Source of the DNA: Siphonodentalium dalli
Taxonomy: Eukaryota > Mollusca > Scaphopoda > Gadilida > Siphonodentaliidae
Direction: 5' to 3'
Assembly (NCBI GenBank): GCA_032622095.1
Contig: CP136068.1
Coordinates: 159,545,465-159,609,464, forward strand
DNA length: 64,000 nt
Made by a program: the position numbers and the translations under genes. Shown in pieces: positions 37,701-50,929 of the stretch. Position 1 is the stretch's first letter, and each line of letters opens with the position of its first letter. The notes under the pieces were generated by a model. That model ran no database searches. It was not told the origin of the DNA and was given only the letters and a program-made list of their open reading frames with translations.

Positions 37701-39216
37701 CGAAATACAAAATACTACCCATGCACGTGGTTTCCATAATAATAGCTGCTCGTATTTATGTTGTAATGTGAGAAATTTCGCTTTCTAATTTTGCTTGCTT
37801 TGTTTGTTTTGCGTACAGTGAACATACACTTGACGTTTTGTCGTGTTCATCAGTCACATATAATTTTGAGAACAAATACTGCAAAACAACCGACAAAATC
37901 AAACGAAATTTCGTTTGGTTATTTCGTTCCATCGATTTCGTCGGTTATTTGGCATGGCAGCTTACGTGCGCGTTTGATCTTATTTCGTGTTCGTCGCTTA
38001 TTTCGCATGGCAGCTTACGTGCGCGTTTGATCTAATTTCGTGTTCGTCGCTTATTTCGTTTTCTAATTTCTATTCCGTCACTTGTTTCGGCTTCGAATTT
38101 ACGCACGCGTTCGACATTTTTCGCTTTTATCGCTTGTTTACACACATCGGTAGTGGTAAAAACGAGATTCCATAGGAAATTTTAACCTGAGAATATGTCC
38201 GTATCACGGAGATTCGTTCAAGAAAATAAGTTCTTCAGTTGTTCATCTCGCTGAAACGCGGATTTAATATATGAAACGTGATGTATATATTTAAAGTGAT
38301 GTGGAACACTCCGGTATGGTGATCAAATAGAAATGAATAATTTTGGAGTAATTGTTGCAAATAGTACATCAACATAGACAGCACATATGAATCAAATGCA
38401 GCGACTCTTGATGGCGAAATCGTTTCCGTTAGTTTATCGCCGATAGATGCGTCCCGAATCGAGTAGTAACTATTTACAATTCAGCGTATTTCTGACGATG
38501 TTTTCTATGGATTGGTACGGTCGAGTTGTTCAATGTTGTCGGCGATGTTAGTATAATGGTACATTTCTCCAGTTGTCATGGCGCCTGAACACTAGCTCAT
38601 CAGTTTCAGGCACCCGAACAAGTACATATTATGTCTTTAACAGTGTTCCAGTTCAAGGGATCAATATACATGTAGGTCGATAAATGCGCTAAGCATTCTT
38701 ATATGGCATAGGGAGACTAAATCACATGATCGAGTTTCATAATGAAACAACATAGAGTATTCTGTGTTAGTCTATTCCTGACAACGGTAAACTAAACAAC
38801 ATTTGTTTCACTTCTGCATGCTCGAAAACATGAACACAGCTGCGTGTATTTATCACCCTATATAGTACGCATCCGTCCATATTACGCTAACATAATTTTC
38901 GACCGAGGCATGTCCGTTTATTCCTTTCTATTATAATGCATCATTGACGAGTAGTTATCCTTTACATCCATGCCGATTATTACTAGACACATTCAAGTGC
39001 ATCCTTGTTTAACTGAGTGGGAGGATATATTTAGAAATGACAGTATTAACATAGCTGTCAGTATTCGAAGTGCTGTACTTGACATATCATGTATGCAATA
39101 CAATATTATTACGTCAACCTTAAGTGTGACATGTTGTTGTTATTATCATACCAACCTATATTTGAATTGTTACTGGGAACGGAACGTCGATAGATATAAT
39201 CGTCACCCCGTGTCTG
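34708..39216. other. long stretch without recognised gene
   Basis: AT-rich. At 37950-38050 a 54-bp unit (GGCATGGCAGCTTACGTGCG start) is present twice in tandem. From 37610 to 37930 short AACGAAATTTCGTT palindromes recur. At 38260-38510 there is a dispersed repeat whose complement lies at 45425-45610 (TCTCGATT-GGGACGCA--TATCGGCGATA). Open frames are short and unsupported. Confidence 0.5.
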
Positions 39217-39616
39217 TTAACCCTTTACCCAACAAACCGGCCAAAACCGGCCAAATAAAGCTTCACCAGCCTAAAATATCTTCGGTCTGTCTCAATAGAA
39301 CCATACAAATATGGATATCATTGGAACTGGCTCCTTGACCACATTGTGATGGTTACAGTTATGCCCTGTGCCAATGCATTCTCTTATATATGCGAGTCGA
39401 CCATAGGTCGCCTCGCATATATAAGATAATGCATTGGCCTAACAAAAATCTTTTTTTCACACTTTTTACCATTTTTTCTTACATTCTTTAACAATTTTAT
39501 AATTTTTAATGTGTTAAGCCAATGCATTCTCTTATATATGCGAGGCGACCTATGGTCGACTCGCATATATAAGAGAATGCATTGGCACAGGGCCCTTCTG
39601 TTGGGCAAATGGTTAA
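39217..39616 (-). mobile_element. TTAA miniature element, full copy, opposite orientation
   Basis: TTAA at both ends; CCCTTTACCCAACAAACCGG at the left and TTCTGTTGGGCAAATGG at the right. Palindromes at about 39372-39438 and 39520-39586. Two changes in the right end suggest it is older than the copy at 34308. Confidence 0.9.
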
Positions 39617-39739
39617 ATGCACGTAGTACGTGTTTTACATACTCAATCAGCCGTTTCACATGATGCCGATGATGAATTCGCCCTCTTGTGACATGTTGGA
39701 CTTCGACTACATATAACATATAATACTATTTGGGTCTCT

Positions 39740-40180
39740 TGCTGAAGGTGCTTCTGGTGCTCGCCAAAAGCGACAAATATGCGGCTTGTGTCATTTTCCG
39801 CAGACGCCAAAGCATGCGATAACGTCGCATGTGTTGGCCCTCCCGAAAGCGACAAAATCCAAAAGATGTGCGCCGTAGTATTGCACATTTCGCCGCTTTT
39901 GTCGCATGTTTTGTCGCTTTCGGCGCTCGCCAAATGTCTCATGGTTTGGGGCGCTGGAAGCAATACAAGCGCCAAATTATGCCACATTATATTTTGTCGC
40001 TTTCGGCGCGTGCCAAAACATGCGATATTTTCATTTTTTGGCGCGCGCCGAAAGCAACACAACATGCGATATTAGTCGCACTGTTTGTCGCGTTTTGCTC
40101 GCACCAGAACATGCGACATTTTTAAATCTACATTACGTCGTAGATATTTTCGATTTCGGCGTGCAACCGAATCGCCACAC
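39740..40180. repeat. cluster of GCTTTCGGCGC / CATGCGA short repeats on both strands
   Basis: TTTGTCGCTTTCGGCGC-TGCCAAA and its complement, together with ACATGCGATA, recur at 40-90 base spacing in both orientations. Several frames are open through it in both strands, which reflects the composition and not coding. Confidence 0.6.
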
Positions 40181-40889
40181 TAGATACAAACCCGTATTAA
40201 GTGAGCAGACACGGATCAACTGATAATTTATTGATTAGGTGTATTAATCTTGTGTATGATTGGTCGATATCTACACGAAATGGATGCGTCGTCATTGAAA
40301 CTCACTATCATTTTCCCCGAACCAATGGACTATTTCGTTCCGGAAATTATAGACCGACCAAGAACTTGTCATGGTAGTAGCCTCGTTTAGGAAAATAAAT
40401 GTCCCAGTTGCACATCGCTCTGAAGCGTGCATTGTGGGTCAGGTTTCATTGGATTGATGTTACAATTTGACAGTTAATATATTTGAGGTGTCGCTGGGAA
40501 CTAAATACTAATAGCAAAAATCGGTACAGCTTGTCTACCTCATGGCATAGTGATACGAAAGGGATTGCAAAAATCCGAAATCGAGGTTCCCAATGGGAGT
40601 ACATCAAAATATTAACCATTTGGGAATTCAATCTGAGTCTATGTCTCCCATAGCAGATGAGGAAATGCAGAATGAGGTCCCCAGAGGGTGAATTTGGTGA
40701 TTCTAGACCGCTATGCAGGATAGCGCCACTAAATTCACCTTATGTGGACCTCATTCTGCAAATGACAGGCACACTAAACTCAGGTATGATCATCATCATT
40801 AACTTTTCAAAAGAAGCATCATCATCATTAACCCTTTCTTTAATAATTCCAATGATCTTACAAGTGTCCCGTGGTTGTTAACCAGTGTA

Positions 40890-41420
40890 TTCCCGCCCAA
40901 CCACAATTGATGTTATGACTCCTATGAGATTCGATGACATTCCCGCCCAACCACCCTTTATGTTATGGCTCCTAGATGATTCGATGACATTCCCGCCCAA
41001 CCACCCTTTATGTTATGGCTCCTAGAGGATTCGATGACATTCCCCCCCAAACCACTCTTTATATTATGGCTCCTAGATGATTCCATGTCATCCCCGCCCA
41101 ACCACTCTTTATATTATGGTTCCTAGAGGATTCGGTGACATTCCCGCCCAACCACTCTTTATATTATGGCTCCTAGAGGATTCCATGTCATCCCCGCCCA
41201 ACCACTCTTTATATTATGGCTCCTAGAGGATTCCATATCATCCCCACACAACCACTCTTTATATTATGGTTCCTAGAGGATTCGATGCCATTCCCGCCCA
41301 ACCACTCTTTATATTATGGATCCCAGGAAATCCGTTGTCTTTCTCGAAAAACTATTCTTTATGTTATGGTTCCGTGTGTATTCGAAGTCATTCATGCCCA
41401 GCCACTCCTTAGTGTATGGC
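40890..41420. repeat. 50-bp minisatellite, about 10 units
   Basis: CCCGCCCAACCACTCTTTAT plus ATTATGGCTCCTAGAGGATT recurs exactly every 50 bases from 40891. The last two units are more diverged. Open frames within it are not coding. Confidence 0.95.
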
Positions 41421-43368
41421 TTCGTGGATATTCGATGTCGTGCCATTTTTACAGCGGCTGGCATCAATATATTTAAATTAACTTTCGTATTTATTAATAT
41501 AGGCTGCACCACGGCCCGAAACTAGTTCAATATCACATACACACATTTGGTTGCCGACGAATAGTTACTTGACTTCAGTGATTGAATTGTAGAAATATTC
41601 AGCCAATAAGTTCGACTAGCAATCTATCTTCGTTGGACATATTGGCTGAACATTCGTACCAATGTATCACACAATGCATATATTGTGTCTGCTTATAGTA
41701 TTGTCCATAATTGAAAACAATAGATAACCCCAATGTAGATGTCAATAATTGAATGGATTGAATGAAATCGATTCAGTTGTGAAAGCAGGACATTTATTGT
41801 AAGATTTCCAGTGGTACAATGGCAACGACGAATATGATTTTCCAGCTCCATTCACATTTTCACGCGGATGTGAACCTTGTATCATATCAGATTGATATGT
41901 GTGGTAGTTAGCAGTGCTATATATACTAAATTGTCAGGAAGTTCTGGATGAACTTCAATGAATAGCAACTTCGAAATAGCTATGAATTTTATGTGTATTT
42001 TGGCTAAGTAATATCAACTTTGATAGATTTCTCAAGGAAACATGTTACGTATCTTATCGATCTGAGGTAAATATGTTTTCATTTTTTTCGACATATAAAT
42101 TTGTTGTCAATACTATCGGTAAGTATTATGAGGTATGTTCGGTAAACAAAATGATTGACTGTTCATTTCTTTAATCAGTGACGTTTGCAGTAAACAATAT
42201 TGTTTACCAAGGCTTGATTATACGTTCTGCTCTATAATTTGAGTATCTATATTCTTTAACGTCCGCTCTTATTTGATATTTGATGTCCCTTGTTCTGTTC
42301 CACGAAGTAATCTGGAGTTATGTAATATGTCAGTGGTGTTGGTCGGTTTCTAACTCCTGAAAATAAATGAACATGTATGTGACGGTGTGGAGTTTACACC
42401 CATTATCATTATTAGCATTTCTCTGGATAAATCCAGCAAAAGGACGTGTATTTCATATAGCACCATCTTCATTCCAAATACAATCTAAATGGATACATTA
42501 GTAGGATAAATCAGTAGACCAAAACATTGATTCTGATACATCAATGTGGTCAAAATATAATTTATTTTGTATATCTCTGCGACCATGAACTGCTTGTATA
42601 ATAAATAATATTCTAAAACAAGTAAATCGCAAGGGTTCACGCTGGCCCAAAAACTGACTTTGGAGAATGATTTTGCCACAACAATCTGACTGTTTTAACC
42701 AATTTTCCGAAACTTTCGCAACATTGAAAAAAAAATATTGGATCACCAAGAAATTCGAAACTAAAACAAAAGAAAATGTTGTTGTTAAGAAACAAAATCC
42801 ACGAAGCTGTAAAATTTGTTGTCACTTTATCAAGAAAATACACCGTTCTAACAGCTAATCATCATTATTGTTTTATATAAATAAGCATTGTGTGGCTTTT
42901 GATAAATTGGTATTTATACGCAGGAGACATACTGCTGATTAACTGTTACCGCATTACGGGTTTCATTGAGATCAGATGATAATTTGCGAGGTGATGTTTT
43001 ACAATAACCTTGAAACTGTTTTGCCAAAATAAATGATTAAACAAATGTCAATTTGGCCACCGATAGCGGGAGCTATGTAAAGCACCAACTAGCTTATTGT
43101 CTTTTCTCAATGTGATGAGGCGTCTGTTGTGTCATAATGCTGAATTAAATTCCAACTGCATAATGCAACATGATGATTTGAATTAAACTCCCAACAAGCT
43201 AACACCATCTTCTAAATTTAACTATAAGCCAATATCGCTTGACGAGAGACCATTGCGTGACATGCCAAACGATGGTACAAATTATGTTGCATTCGATTGT
43301 GTATAGTTACTAAACTGTGCACATTATCACACAACCTGTATACCATGCATGTAGCTATGCATCATAAT
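41421..43368. other. no recognised gene
   Basis: AT-rich. Short frames near 42485-42858 on both strands have no recognised relatives. If the minus-strand secreted-protein gene continues, its last exon(s) may lie here or further left, but I could not identify one. Confidence 0.4.
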
Positions 43369-43811
43369 TTAACCCTTTACCCAACAGAACGGCCCTGTGC
43401 CAATGCATTCTCCTATATATGCTAGTCGACCATAGGTCGCCTCGCATATATAAGAGAATGCATTGGCTTAACACATATTAAAAATGATAAAATTGTCAAA
43501 GATTGTAGAAAAATATTATAAAAATTGTTAAAAAATGTAAGAAAACATTCTAAAATTGTTAAAGAAAGTAAGAAAACATGATTTTTTAGGCCAATGCATT
43601 CTCTTATATATGCGAGGCGACCTATGGTCGACTCGCATATATAAGAGAATGCATTGGCACAGGGCATAACTGTAACCATCACAATGTGGTCAATGAACCG
43701 GTTCCAATGATATCAATATTTGTATGGTGTTATTGAGACAGACGGAAGATATTTTAGGCTGTTGAAGCTTTATTTGGGCATTTTTGGCCGGTTTGTTGGG
43801 TAAAGGGTTAA
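43369..43811 (+). mobile_element. TTAA miniature element, full copy with longer spacer
   Basis: TTAA at both ends, CCCTTTACCCAACAG and TGTTGGGTAAAGGG. The spacer between its two palindromes (about 43399-43466, 43590-43656) is about 55 bases longer than in other copies through a partial duplication of an AAAATTGTTAAAGAA-type segment. It ends 32 bases from the splice donor of the minus-strand exon at 43844. Confidence 0.9.
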
Positions 43812-43843
43812 TAAGGGAGTTAATTAGTAATACTTTAACTAAC

Positions 43844-43924
43844 CTTTGTCCCACACATATTGCAAACTTGTCACCAATCCTGAGCAGTAAGCATCTACAT
43901 GGTTGGCATCCCTTTTCCGTATGT
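43844..43924 (-). CDS. exon 2 of secreted Cys-rich protein gene
   Basis: 81 bases, phase 2 to 2, acceptor CTTTTTTGTGTAG, donor GTTAGT. It reads GCQPCRCLLLRIGDKFAIC, a second copy of the module that ends exon 1 (GCPCDCKLLRIGDDFERC). The phase joins exon 1 exactly. Both borders are phase 2, so the exon can be duplicated without frame damage. At least one further exon must follow to the left; it was not found. Confidence 0.65.
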
Positions 43925-45719
43925 CTACACAAAAAAGTTTAATTCAATTAACATACTTATTATATTCAATTTGTGTTGGGTTATTTAATGTTGACTGTGA
44001 GATAACATGGGAGATAAGGTGGTTAAACAAATCCGTCAACATGAACAGAGACATTTAAATGGAACTATATTTTTTCTTGAATGTGCGTTACTTCCTCTTT
44101 GGTTGTGGTAAGGAAATCAATATTAGTGTTTTCAACCCCAACCTTTTCGAGGACGTTTTACTTTGGTCAAAAGTGATTATGTAATAAATAGGAATAAAAT
44201 TCATCGCAGTTATATACGAAATGTATTAACCTCGTCCATTAAATGCGAATTTATTGGACTCGGTTAACGAACTTCGTATGGAATTGCGACTCATTAGATA
44301 TCGTCCATATACACACGACACAATGTTATGTGGTCATTAATCCGAGGGTTGCGGTCGGTTTGATATAGGACTATTGGTTTGCCTCAATAGTTCATTATTA
44401 TTGCATGATTGGGCCCTCTCCATAAATAATGCGAGATTAGTAAGCATTCGTTGATTAGTGCTACTGTACAGGTCGGATAGCTTCAATGTGTTGTATATTT
44501 TATAGTGTGTCTTTTATAGTGTGTCTTTTATGGTGTGTCTGTTATAGTGTGTCTTTTATAGTGTGTCTTTTATGGCTTTAAGTGATGTGTCTTGGTCTCA
44601 ACAATTTCAAGTTGTGGAACGCTTAAATAAACAACATTATCGTGGAAACAGGTTCACACTGAACCTAAATATTCATATAGGTTCATATTGGACTAATTTG
44701 ATTCTGAAATAAACCCAAGTGAACTTACAGTAATACACCAGTTATTCCTTCGAATGACATAGACCGCAGTGAATCCAAATTACTGCACAGTAAATAGGCT
44801 ATTTTTGCACTTAATACTAAAATAGTGTGATTTCGGGCCTACGTTGTTTTGCAATACGTTCATATTGGACATATCGTAAACTCCAAATAGGTTCATAGTG
44901 AACTCATGATCGAGCGAAAAGGTTGAACATAAATGGAAATTCGTCGCCGATTCCCTCTCGATATAACGAGCATAATATATTAGTATACGCGGTGTTTCTG
45001 GACCTGAACCTCGATGATGGCAAACAATATTGCTGTTGTCGATACCGAGGAAATTATGGAGGATAAATGTGTTCCAATGCGCCTATAAAAGTACTTATTT
45101 TGGATTGAAACACAGTTTACACATTTACACACATCTCTCGTTGTTTACCCGACGTTGTCCAACATTGGATTAGCACGCCACCACCACTGCTTGGAGTGAA
45201 CTCGATCGAGATGTGAAGGAGAATATCTATATCTAACGGAGCAATTATTATTTTTGGTGACAGCATAATTGAAAATATATTAAGGACTTGTTCGTTCTTT
45301 GTGAAACCGAGAAGTTAGTACTCAGGTGCTGTGTCAACTGGAGGAAGGTGGCATTCCATTACCATCGAAAATCTGAAATAAATCGACCCTGCCACTCCAT
45401 AGAATAGATTGTCTGAACTACGTTCAAATGCAAATATTTACTTCTCGATTTGGGACGCAACTATCGGCGATACACTAACGAAAACAATTTCGCCATCGAG
45501 AGTCACTGCATTTATTTAATAAATACAAATCACTGTGCGTGTTGTCAATTTGGAGCCATCGTTATTTGATCATACAAGAGGAGTGTTTCACACCACTTTA
45601 AATATTCAACTGTACTGACAATCCAGAAGAACAGCACATATATTTTCGCTCAGTCGACGAATTTATCGGCCATTCAAATCGCTGTTAATTTAGCCGTAAG
45701 TCTGCGGATTTCATCCACC

Positions 45720-45797
45720 ACTAAAACTGGCAATGTCGTGATATGTCATCTGTTGCTGAAAGCGACATAAAAACCCCAAATCAATCAATCAATCAAG
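45720..45797 (+). mobile_element. SINE-like 3' tail
   Basis: GTCGTGATATG, then GCTGAAAGCGACATAAAAAC and CCCAAATCAATCAATCAATCA. It is the same build as 6470-6540 in the opposite orientation. The head of the element was not recognised. Confidence 0.5.
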
Positions 45798-45928
45798 TTC
45801 GCCCAGCGTCGATCTCTGCCATTGGCGAACTTGACCAGCCCAGTAAAATGTCATGCCATAAATATAGGCAAGTATATATACACAAGTGTGAGAGATAATG
45901 AAGTAAATGAACATGAATTCATAGATAA

Positions 45929-46035
45929 TATCTACACTTTTTGGTTGGATATGGTAATTATCTCATGAGTGGAAATTCAGTTAATTGTTGTCATCACGAT
46001 TGAGATAATAACCATATCCAACCAAAAAGTGGAGA
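45929..46035. mobile_element. 107-bp miniature inverted-repeat element
   Basis: ATCTACACTTTTTGGTTGG at the left mirrors CCAACCAAAAAGTGGAGAT at the right; the arms are about 36 bases with two or three changes, and the unpaired centre is about 35 bases. Confidence 0.8.
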
Positions 46036-46991
46036 TGTTCTGTTTATTATATGCTCCGCTCAGTTGACCCATGGGTCAACTGGAAAGAAGAGTAAAACGT
46101 ACGCATTTGTATACCCAAGCACAGCCATGGTAATGAGCTTGTGCATATAAATAGTTCCATTTTTCAGACAGATTTGTTGAGGGATAAAGAGGCTAACATC
46201 AGTATGTTTAACAGACACATATAATTGATCACATATTACAATTTGTTCAACCCCAACATGAACATTTAGCACTGCCTTCCACCAACAAAACCGAATCACT
46301 TTTAATTTTAGCGCGGATGGATACGAGGGAGATATCGATACCTACTAGACGGATAACGGTTTTTATCTGATGCAAAAATACTACTATTTGATAGCTTAGT
46401 ATATAATAAAAAATTTACTTGAACACATCGTAGATAGATCAACATTACGTACGACAAATACTAACATGTATATGCGTGGTGATGCAAACGTGGTTGTAGA
46501 CATGAATTGTATATCTGTTATTCTTTATCTAAAATGTTTAATATATGTAGGACAATAAAGATGTTGATGTTGTAGGTTGGTAAATGTGTGGCGTCAGGAT
46601 GATAACGTGCGGTGTGTGTACATATTTAGTGTAATTCAAATTCGGCCCACATCTGTTTTGTGTTAAGTGTTGTTTATTCTCCGTTCTTCAATGTTGACAG
46701 GTTAATTGTTTTTATCAGCTTGTTCGTTATGGTGTTGTGTTTTTGTTTTTTTTCTCAATGATGATTTAGCTTTTTCAAACTTGGCAATTTGTTTTATAAA
46801 CACAGTCCAACCAAATTGGAAACAACAACTTTCTGCCCAGATCAGGCCCGGCACATACCAATGCGTGCAAATTACGAAGCGGTAAGCATGAGAAAATATG
46901 GTGCATTAAAAGGCGGCAGACATGATAAATACGGTTTATAAGACAGTAAATATGAGCACCAATGGTATAATATTGATCACAGTCTACTCAC

Positions 46992-47275
46992 ACGTTTAGT
47001 AAACATCTTTCAAAGTCGTCACCAATCCTCAACAGTTTACAGTCGCATGGGCATCCCTCTGGGTCCACTTTTGGATTAATCCCTACCGAGTTCCAATCCC
47101 TCTCATTTAATTCTTGGCCGATCTGAGCCGGCATCAACATCCTCTTAAGTTCATTTATCCGTTCTCCGTTCATCCGAGTCTGCCATTTGACGTCGGGTTT
47201 CCGAGAATTGTGGCAGTCGACCGATTGTTCAGCCATAACCAGACACACGCACACAACAAGAAATAACTTCGCCAT
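46992..47275 (-). CDS. exon 1 of secreted Cys-rich protein gene
   Basis: ATG at 47275; 94 codons plus 2 bases to a GTGAGT donor at 46991. The N-terminus is a signal peptide (MAKLFLVVCVCLVMA, likely cut after AEQSVDC or nearby). A charged linker follows, then the first Cys module GCPCDCKLLRIGDDFERC. Reading through the donor would give a stop one codon later, so the splice reading is preferred because it fits the phase of the exon at 43924. The product is probably secreted. No family was recognised; the module is described here only by its pattern G-C-x(0,1)-P-C-x-C-x-L-L-R-I-G-D-x-F-x-x-C. Confidence 0.65.
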
Positions 47276-50200
47276 TTGACCGCAGATAATATGAACGTCC
47301 GGGACTCAATGCAAGTAATTTACAAATAACTTATGGGTGATAGACGCAGTGCATTTATGTCTACTAGAATGTGCGCTGAGTGTTCCGGAAATGGAATAGT
47401 TGGTATATATGATATATAAGGAAGTAGTGTTTGTCATAAACTAAATGTCCATGTCGTTTGCATTGTGCATACGGTAAATAACTAAATTCGTGCATTTGTT
47501 GCATATATTATGTTGAGTATAAAATTAGATGGTCCAATAAATGGCTGGTCATTACACATTAAAGATTTGTCGACATAATTATGATAAATCTCAATGAACA
47601 ATGAAAGAAACACAGTAATTAAATCATTTGAATACTATAAAACACTAATGGTTACTACAGTAAAATACAAAGGAACGTTCATTTTACGATATGTGTATTA
47701 AACATAGTATATTGTGTTATGGTTTATGTCAGCATGGCAAAGTGGATATCAGACCTAATAACTTCAAACTGGGTGCATAGCACCACACCGACCCCCGGAC
47801 TAGCAGGAAAATACTAGTATGAAGGATCGACTGGTAACCGAGAGTCGCCCCTCGGCTATCTACAAGTCAACAAAGGATACAGGATAGTAAAATGGCAGAT
47901 CATTCTGCCGTTTTACATGTACTTTTTCACGTGATATGTGTATAACATAGTTGTTTGCATATCATGACGGAAAATGAACTTAGCTGTAGGACACATTCAA
48001 GATATGGGGCTATTGCCCAATGTGTACAGGTACAGGTTTCCCCGTCCATAATGATACAAAATTTGTGAGGCATGATCATCCAGGAAATGATTAACTGAAC
48101 GCTCTTCATTTAGCATCAGCCAATGATATTGCGTGTGGTTTGTTTAGATTATAGATTATAATTTTGTATCTGATCCTTTAAAATATATCAATTTATAGTG
48201 TACATAATATTTCCAGTAAATGAACGCATAGGCGAGTATGCCACTAACATAGGGGTGATCGCAATTAAGGTGAGATAAAGTACTGTAGTCAAACAACAGG
48301 TACAGCTAAATTCGATACAATATGTATTAACCTTGTCCACAAAAGCCATTCTAAACATTAAACTTTACAACAAACGTTGATAAGTTGCGGCGACCTCCCA
48401 CCTGTCTGGGAATTGAAGAAGTCATATGGTAATAATTAATTGGTCCAGTTAAGTGTTACGATATGACATCTCCAATGACAAATGCTTAGCTATACAACTT
48501 TCGCTTTCGAGATTTGCATGGACATCTCTCTCCAAGATGGTCGCTTGACTTATTTCTACTTATCTTAACACACACACTGTCGTGAGTTGGCTCATTTGTG
48601 TAATTGTCCGCAAACATCCTGCTTAGAATCGCCTCATTATGAGTCGATAATTTGAATGAAGCGCCCTCATTTTCAGCACATTTTCGACTCAAAATGAAGA
48701 GATTCTAACAGATTATCGACCTAAAATACTTAAGCAGATAATGTGCGGGTTTCGGAGAACAGGCTGAAATTACATCCAAGGGTTGCATTGTCAATATACT
48801 GTCAACAAGCTGAGTCTTCGAAGATCAACTAGCAGATAAATACTTGAGCGAATGATATTGTATCGTCGTATATCAACCAGCGACATGCATGTAGCTGCTT
48901 CTCGTTGTCTCCATATTTCCTGTTGGATGTTTAATATGTTAATCATAACGCCTGACATATTTGAGTGGTCACTATTGAGAAATAAGACCCCATGTTTTCC
49001 GGCGTTGAAAGCACATCACGCAATCTTTACCCTATATATAATAGCTACCAGTTTCATGTCAAACGTTGACCATGCATGTAGTTATTTATTGTTTATGAAA
49101 TCTGCACGTGATAAATCCATTAGCCTGTATTAAGGGACCAATACGTTGAGCATTGTTTATACACACTATTATAGAAGGGATCAGATGATCAGCATATGCA
49201 TTTTGTATTCGGTGAATGAACGACATACATGTATCGAAAACAGACGTACTGCCCGTTCTCCATTTCTATCTCCTATACTGGTATTCGGTCATTCAACACA
49301 GGAGTCAATTATTTCGTTAGATGTTGATTTCGTGTTTGAGACAAACCACAAAATCAACGAATAACGGACGCCCCACGAATTAAAAAGGATTGTACAGTAA
49401 TCACGGGGTCGCACCTGCCCCGTGAGGACTGGTTCACATTCAGTTTTGGACTTGGTGCGTATTCGCCAATGTCACGGTGCGCTCTTGCATTTTCGGAAAC
49501 GGACAAGACATTGCAGAAAATGCTAAACATTTCTATCGTTATCAGGAATACTATATATGTGTGAGCGTTCATCGATAGCTGTTGCTATGGATAACAATAC
49601 TAGCCATTTATTTTATCATTGTTCGTTGACCATAATATCGAACCGATCAGTAAGATTTGTTGATTATATTCCCAATGTGTTTTAAATGTTCGCTACAAAA
49701 GCAGACTTTCCAAGCTGATTTTCGGTAATATTTCATCGAGACGATTCCTGCTTGTCCTAATCCGATATGAAATGTCATATTCCAAAGGTATTCGCAGCAC
49801 ATGCGTCTTTTATGTGTAAGTCAAGCATGCCCCAGTGCGAATTTTCGATGCTAAGGTTCGCATTCTGCAAAATTTGATAGGCACCGGTGCGCATTTTGAA
49901 TAGCTCGAGCGATCAATTGCGGACATACTTGTTACTAAGCGGATACCATGCACCTCATGCATTTATTGTTGTTATATTAGCTATTGTATGTAGAGTGTAT
50001 GTATTTGTCCGGCAGATAAAAAAGCCTCTTTATGTCCAGAATATAACCACAATTATGGCCCGTGGCGTTAGAACGTTGTCCCGAAGATTCACTGATTGGA
50101 GGTAGACAGTAAGACCAGTAAGGGGTAACAACTGAGGGTTTCTTGAGTTGTGTGCATTATTCCTATTTCGAGGTGTATAGTTTCGTACATTTTAGATATG

Positions 50201-50516
50201 TGCACGTTCCTGTCGATATGTTAAAATGTGTTTAAATATGTTATAAAATGGCTCATTTCCCCCCTTTTACCAATTCCTGTCTTGCTTATTTTTTAGAGCA
50301 AATTCAGTTGTTCTTATTGGCAACATTTATATTTTTTATCCGAGTCTGTAGTATCTTCAATATGCTTGACTCTCATTTGAGAGCGCTTTCCACACCTGGT
50401 TTTGAATTTGCTGGCCCATAGATCACAGAGAAAGAGACACTCTCGGCTCCGTGTCTCGTGTTGTGATTTAATTTTTTGCTCATAGGCGTCGCCGAACTGT
50501 TTATCACATTGGTCAA
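47276..50516. other. no well-supported gene
   Basis: A dispersed repeat (copy 3, 48540-48755, minus orientation) shares GTGAGTTGGCT-ATTTGTGT with the copies at 19370 and 28390. A minus-strand frame from 49572 starts with a signal-like peptide (MNAHTYIVFLITIEMFSIF) and could be a first exon, but no convincing donor or partner exon was seen. Confidence 0.45.
47411..47418 (-). promoter_or_regulatory. possible TATA box of the secreted-protein gene
   Basis: TATATATC on the minus strand, 136 bases before the ATG at 47275. The spacing would allow a 5' untranslated region of about 105 bases. The surrounding DNA is AT-rich, so chance is possible. Confidence 0.3.
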
Positions 50517-50663
50517 CACTCAATACTCAACACGACGAAATTTCCCCTCGTGGAAAAGTACTACTTCGCTGATTTTATACGTGTGTTTATTTTTGGGCGT
50601 ACGGCGAGTTTCTTATTATTCCTAAATCTCATACCACCCGGCTTGATCATAGTTACATGGGGG

Positions 50664-50900
50664 CATTAACCCTTTCAGTGCCAGGTCCGATTTTTGTATC
50701 AACCCATATACCCTGTGCCAATGCATTCCCTTATATATGCGAGTCGACCATAGGTCGCCTCGCATATATAAGAGAATGCATTGGCCTAACAATTTTTCAT
50801 CATTTGTTATTATGTTTTACAATTTTAATAAATTTTAATAAATTTGTTCTTATATTCTTTAACATACTTATCTTGTAGGTTTAGTGCCAGGGAATCTTAC
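50664..50900. mobile_element. insertion carrying one 67-bp palindrome
   Basis: It begins TTAACCCTTTCAGTGCCAGG and contains one palindrome (about 50717-50783). It separates one satellite unit (50631-50661) from the main array. The right end is not a clear complement of the left, so the element is truncated or rearranged. Confidence 0.55.
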
Positions 50901-50929
50901 GTTTTTCATGGGCATCAAAATTATTACTA

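Larger units (their letters stand above)
43925..46991. other. intron of the secreted-protein gene
   Basis: A 14-bp repeat TAGTGTGTCTTTTA occurs five times at 44503-44575. GGTTCATA-TGGAC motifs recur at 44650-44910. A dispersed repeat (45425-45610), a SINE-like tail (45720-45797) and a 107-bp inverted-repeat element (45929-46035) are present. No further exon was recognised. Confidence 0.5.

Noticed and set aside
39643-40223. Overlapping frames of 98-140 codons on both strands
   Set aside because: All come from the GCTTTCGGCGC-type repeat cluster; being open on both strands at once points to composition.
41216-41525. Frames over the 50-bp minisatellite
   Set aside because: They are translations of the repeat with frame changes each unit.
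49354-49572. Minus-strand frame with a signal-peptide-like start
   Set aside because: The hydrophobic start is suggestive, but the only candidate donor (GGGCAG then GTGCGA) is weak and no partner exon was found.
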